Source: Rhodanobacter sp. C01
GTDB taxonomy: Bacteria > Pseudomonadota > Gammaproteobacteria > Xanthomonadales > Rhodanobacteraceae
Length of the DNA: 64,000 nucleotides
Direction of reading: 5' to 3'
NCBI RefSeq assembly: GCF_002001045.1
Contig: NZ_MUNR01000011.1
Span: 186,001 to 250,000, forward strand
In this document: positions 62,767-64,000 of the stretch, one piece after another
Position numbering within the stretch: the first letter of the stretch is position 1
How the letters are laid out: every line of letters begins with the position of its first letter
Notes under the pieces: generated by a model
What the model saw: the letters and a program-made list of their open reading frames with translations, nothing else
Databases searched by the model: none
Told to the model about the DNA's origin: nothing
Made by a program: the position numbers and the translations under genes

Positions 62767-63974
62767 GTACGCCAGGACAAGAGGTTTCGATGCGCCGCCG
62801 CGCACCGGCACTCGACGTCGCCGTCGTCGGTGGTGGCATGGTCGGTGCCGCCACTGCGCTGGCACTGGCGCGCGCCGGCTTCAGCACCGCGCTGCTGGAG
62901 GCTCGTGCGCCGACGGCGTGGAGTGCGGACGACGAAGTGGATCTGCGTGTGGTGGGCCTGGCCCCATCCTCGCTGGCATTGCTGGAGGATCTTGGCGTCT
63001 GGACGTCCATACGCGAAGCACGTGTCAGCCCGTATGCACGCATGCATGTATGGGATGCCGAGAGCGGTGCGGCGATCGATTTCGATGCGACCAGTGAGGG
63101 GCGCGACCTGCTCGGCTATATCGTCGAGAACAACCTGGTGCAGTGGACGCTGTGGCAGGCCCTCGAAGCCGCCGGCGTTCGCCGCCTGTGCCCGGCTGAG
63201 GTGAAGGGTTTTGAGGCGCGCGAGGATCGCATCCAGCTGGAACTGGCGAATGGTGAAACGCTGGCTGCGGGATTGCTGGTAGCTGCCGACGGTACCGCTT
63301 CACCGCTGCGCCAGCTGGCCGGCATTGGTACGCACGGGCGTGACTATGCGCAGCGTGCGGTGGTGGCCCATGTCCGCATGGAGCGGCCGCACGAGAACAC
63401 CGCCTGGCAACGCTTCCTGCCCAGCGGACCGCTGGCCTTGCTGCCGCTGGCGGATGGTCGCAGTTCGATCGTGTGGTCGTTGCCCGAGGCCGAGGCGCAG
63501 CGTGTGCTGGCGCTGGGCGATCAGGCTTTTCTGGACGAACTTGGCATGGCCAGCGATTTTCGGCTGGGCCGGATCGTCCAGAGCACAAAACGGGCGGCGT
63601 TTCCGCTGAGGCTGCAGCTGGCCGAACGCTACCAGGCTGACCGCTTCGTGCTGCTGGGTGATGCTGCGCATGCAGTGCATCCGTTGGCCGGGCAGGGCGT
63701 CAATCTGGGCTTGCGTGACGTGGCCGAGCTGCGCAATACGCTGGTCGCTGCACGTACTGCCGGGCGCGATATCGGCGCCGAACACGTGCTGCGTCGTTAC
63801 GCACGCCGCCGCCGCAGTGCCGATACGCTCGATGCATTGGGCTTCGATGCACTGGCGCGCATCTATGCGTGGCAGTCACCACCACTGGTGGCCGCGCGCG
63901 GACTGGGTGTGCGTGTGCTCGATCACCTGGCTCCATTGAAGCGGCGCATCGCGGAACACGCCGCCGGACTCTGA
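62763..63974 (+). CDS. UbiH/UbiF/VisC-family FAD hydroxylase (UbiI-like)
   Basis: 403 residues. Second ubiquinone-pathway hydroxylase. DVAVVGGGMVGAATALALARAG, LVAADGTASPLRQLAGI, and FVLLGDAAHAVHPLAGQGVNLGLRDVAELRNTLV; GDAAHAVHPLAGQG is typical of UbiI/UbiF/VisC rather than UbiH. It probably hydroxylates C5 of the ring (UbiI) or C6 (UbiF); sequence alone does not decide. The ubiH-ubiI pair is a common gammaproteobacterial operon. The stop is 26 bp from the window end; nothing else is seen there. Confidence 0.88.
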   Translation: MSTPGQEVSMRRRAPALDVAVVGGGMVGAATALALARAGFSTALLEARAPTAWSADDEVDLRVVGLAPSSLALLEDLGVWTSIREARVSPYARMHVWDAESGAAIDFDATSEGRDLLGYIVENNLVQWTLWQALEAAGVRRLCPAEVKGFEAREDRIQLELANGETLAAGLLVAADGTASPLRQLAGIGTHGRDYAQRAVVAHVRMERPHENTAWQRFLPSGPLALLPLADGRSSIVWSLPEAEAQRVLALGDQAFLDELGMASDFRLGRIVQSTKRAAFPLRLQLAERYQADRFVLLGDAAHAVHPLAGQGVNLGLRDVAELRNTLVAARTAGRDIGAEHVLRRYARRRRSADTLDALGFDALARIYAWQSPPLVAARGLGVRVLDHLAPLKRRIAEHAAGL

Positions 63975-64000
63975 GTTTCCCTTCCCCGCGGCGCGGGTAA

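Overview
The window reads as chromosomal DNA of a GC-rich gammaproteobacterium of the Xanthomonadales/Lysobacterales. Within that order the Rhodanobacteraceae (Dyella/Rhodanobacter-like) are my best guess. The evidence is the mraZ-to-ftsZ division and cell-wall cluster followed by lpxC, dciA, an M23 peptidase and secA; the lptD-surA-pdxA-rsmA-apaG-apaH operon; and a complete Xanthomonadales-type antibacterial type IV secretion system (X-T4SS) with effectors carrying the XVIPCD secretion domain. The genus is inference; no rRNA is present.

Layout. 1-1.7 kb: 5' part of metE on the minus strand, behind a cobalamin riboswitch and a good sigma-70 promoter. 1.7-6.4 kb: minus-strand housekeeping genes (dusB, a NupG-like nucleoside permease, a UDG-superfamily protein, a GlcD-like FAD oxidase), with a cluster of REP-type palindromes at 4.2-4.4 kb. 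6.4-26.2 kb: the X-T4SS locus, all on the minus strand and read right to left: virB7-B8-B9-B10-B11-B1-B2-B3-B4-B5-B6, a DUF4189 protein, a TrbM/KikA-like protein, three putative immunity proteins, a GH19/peptidoglycan-binding/XVIPCD effector, an immunity lipoprotein, a lipase/XVIPCD effector and finally virD4. The locus lies between yraN and the GlcD-like gene, and a 110-bp inverted-repeat element sits exactly at its virD4 end. 26.9-30.5 kb: yraN and lpoA (minus), then rsmI and the RNase P RNA gene rnpB (plus). 30.7-47.7 kb: the dcw cluster mraZ-rsmH-ftsL-ftsI-murE-murF-mraY-ftsW-murG-murC-ddl-ftsQ-ftsA-ftsZ, then lpxC and a terminator. 47.8-52.2 kb: dciA (minus), then an M23 peptidase and secA (plus). 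52.2-59.1 kb: the lptD operon (minus). 59.3-61.4 kb: a small cobalamin-linked operon (BtuM-like membrane protein, PduO-type adenosyltransferase, HDAC-family deacetylase). 61.5-64 kb: two ubiquinone hydroxylases (plus).

How it works together. The secretion locus has every structural VirB protein plus the VirD4 coupling ATPase, but no relaxase or recognisable oriT. Its cargo genes are a lipase and a cell-wall hydrolase carrying the XVIPCD tag recognised by VirD4, so the expected function is contact-dependent killing of other bacteria. Exported immunity proteins precede each effector with a 4-nt ATGA overlap, so protection is translated first. The T4SS family itself is known; the specific effector/immunity set, the three-gene immunity block, the TrbM-like and DUF4189 genes, and a run of four stem-loops before the pilin gene virB2 are the least familiar parts. 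The metE riboswitch, PduO enzyme and BtuM-like protein together suggest a cell that scavenges vitamin B12 and represses B12-independent methionine synthesis when it has some.
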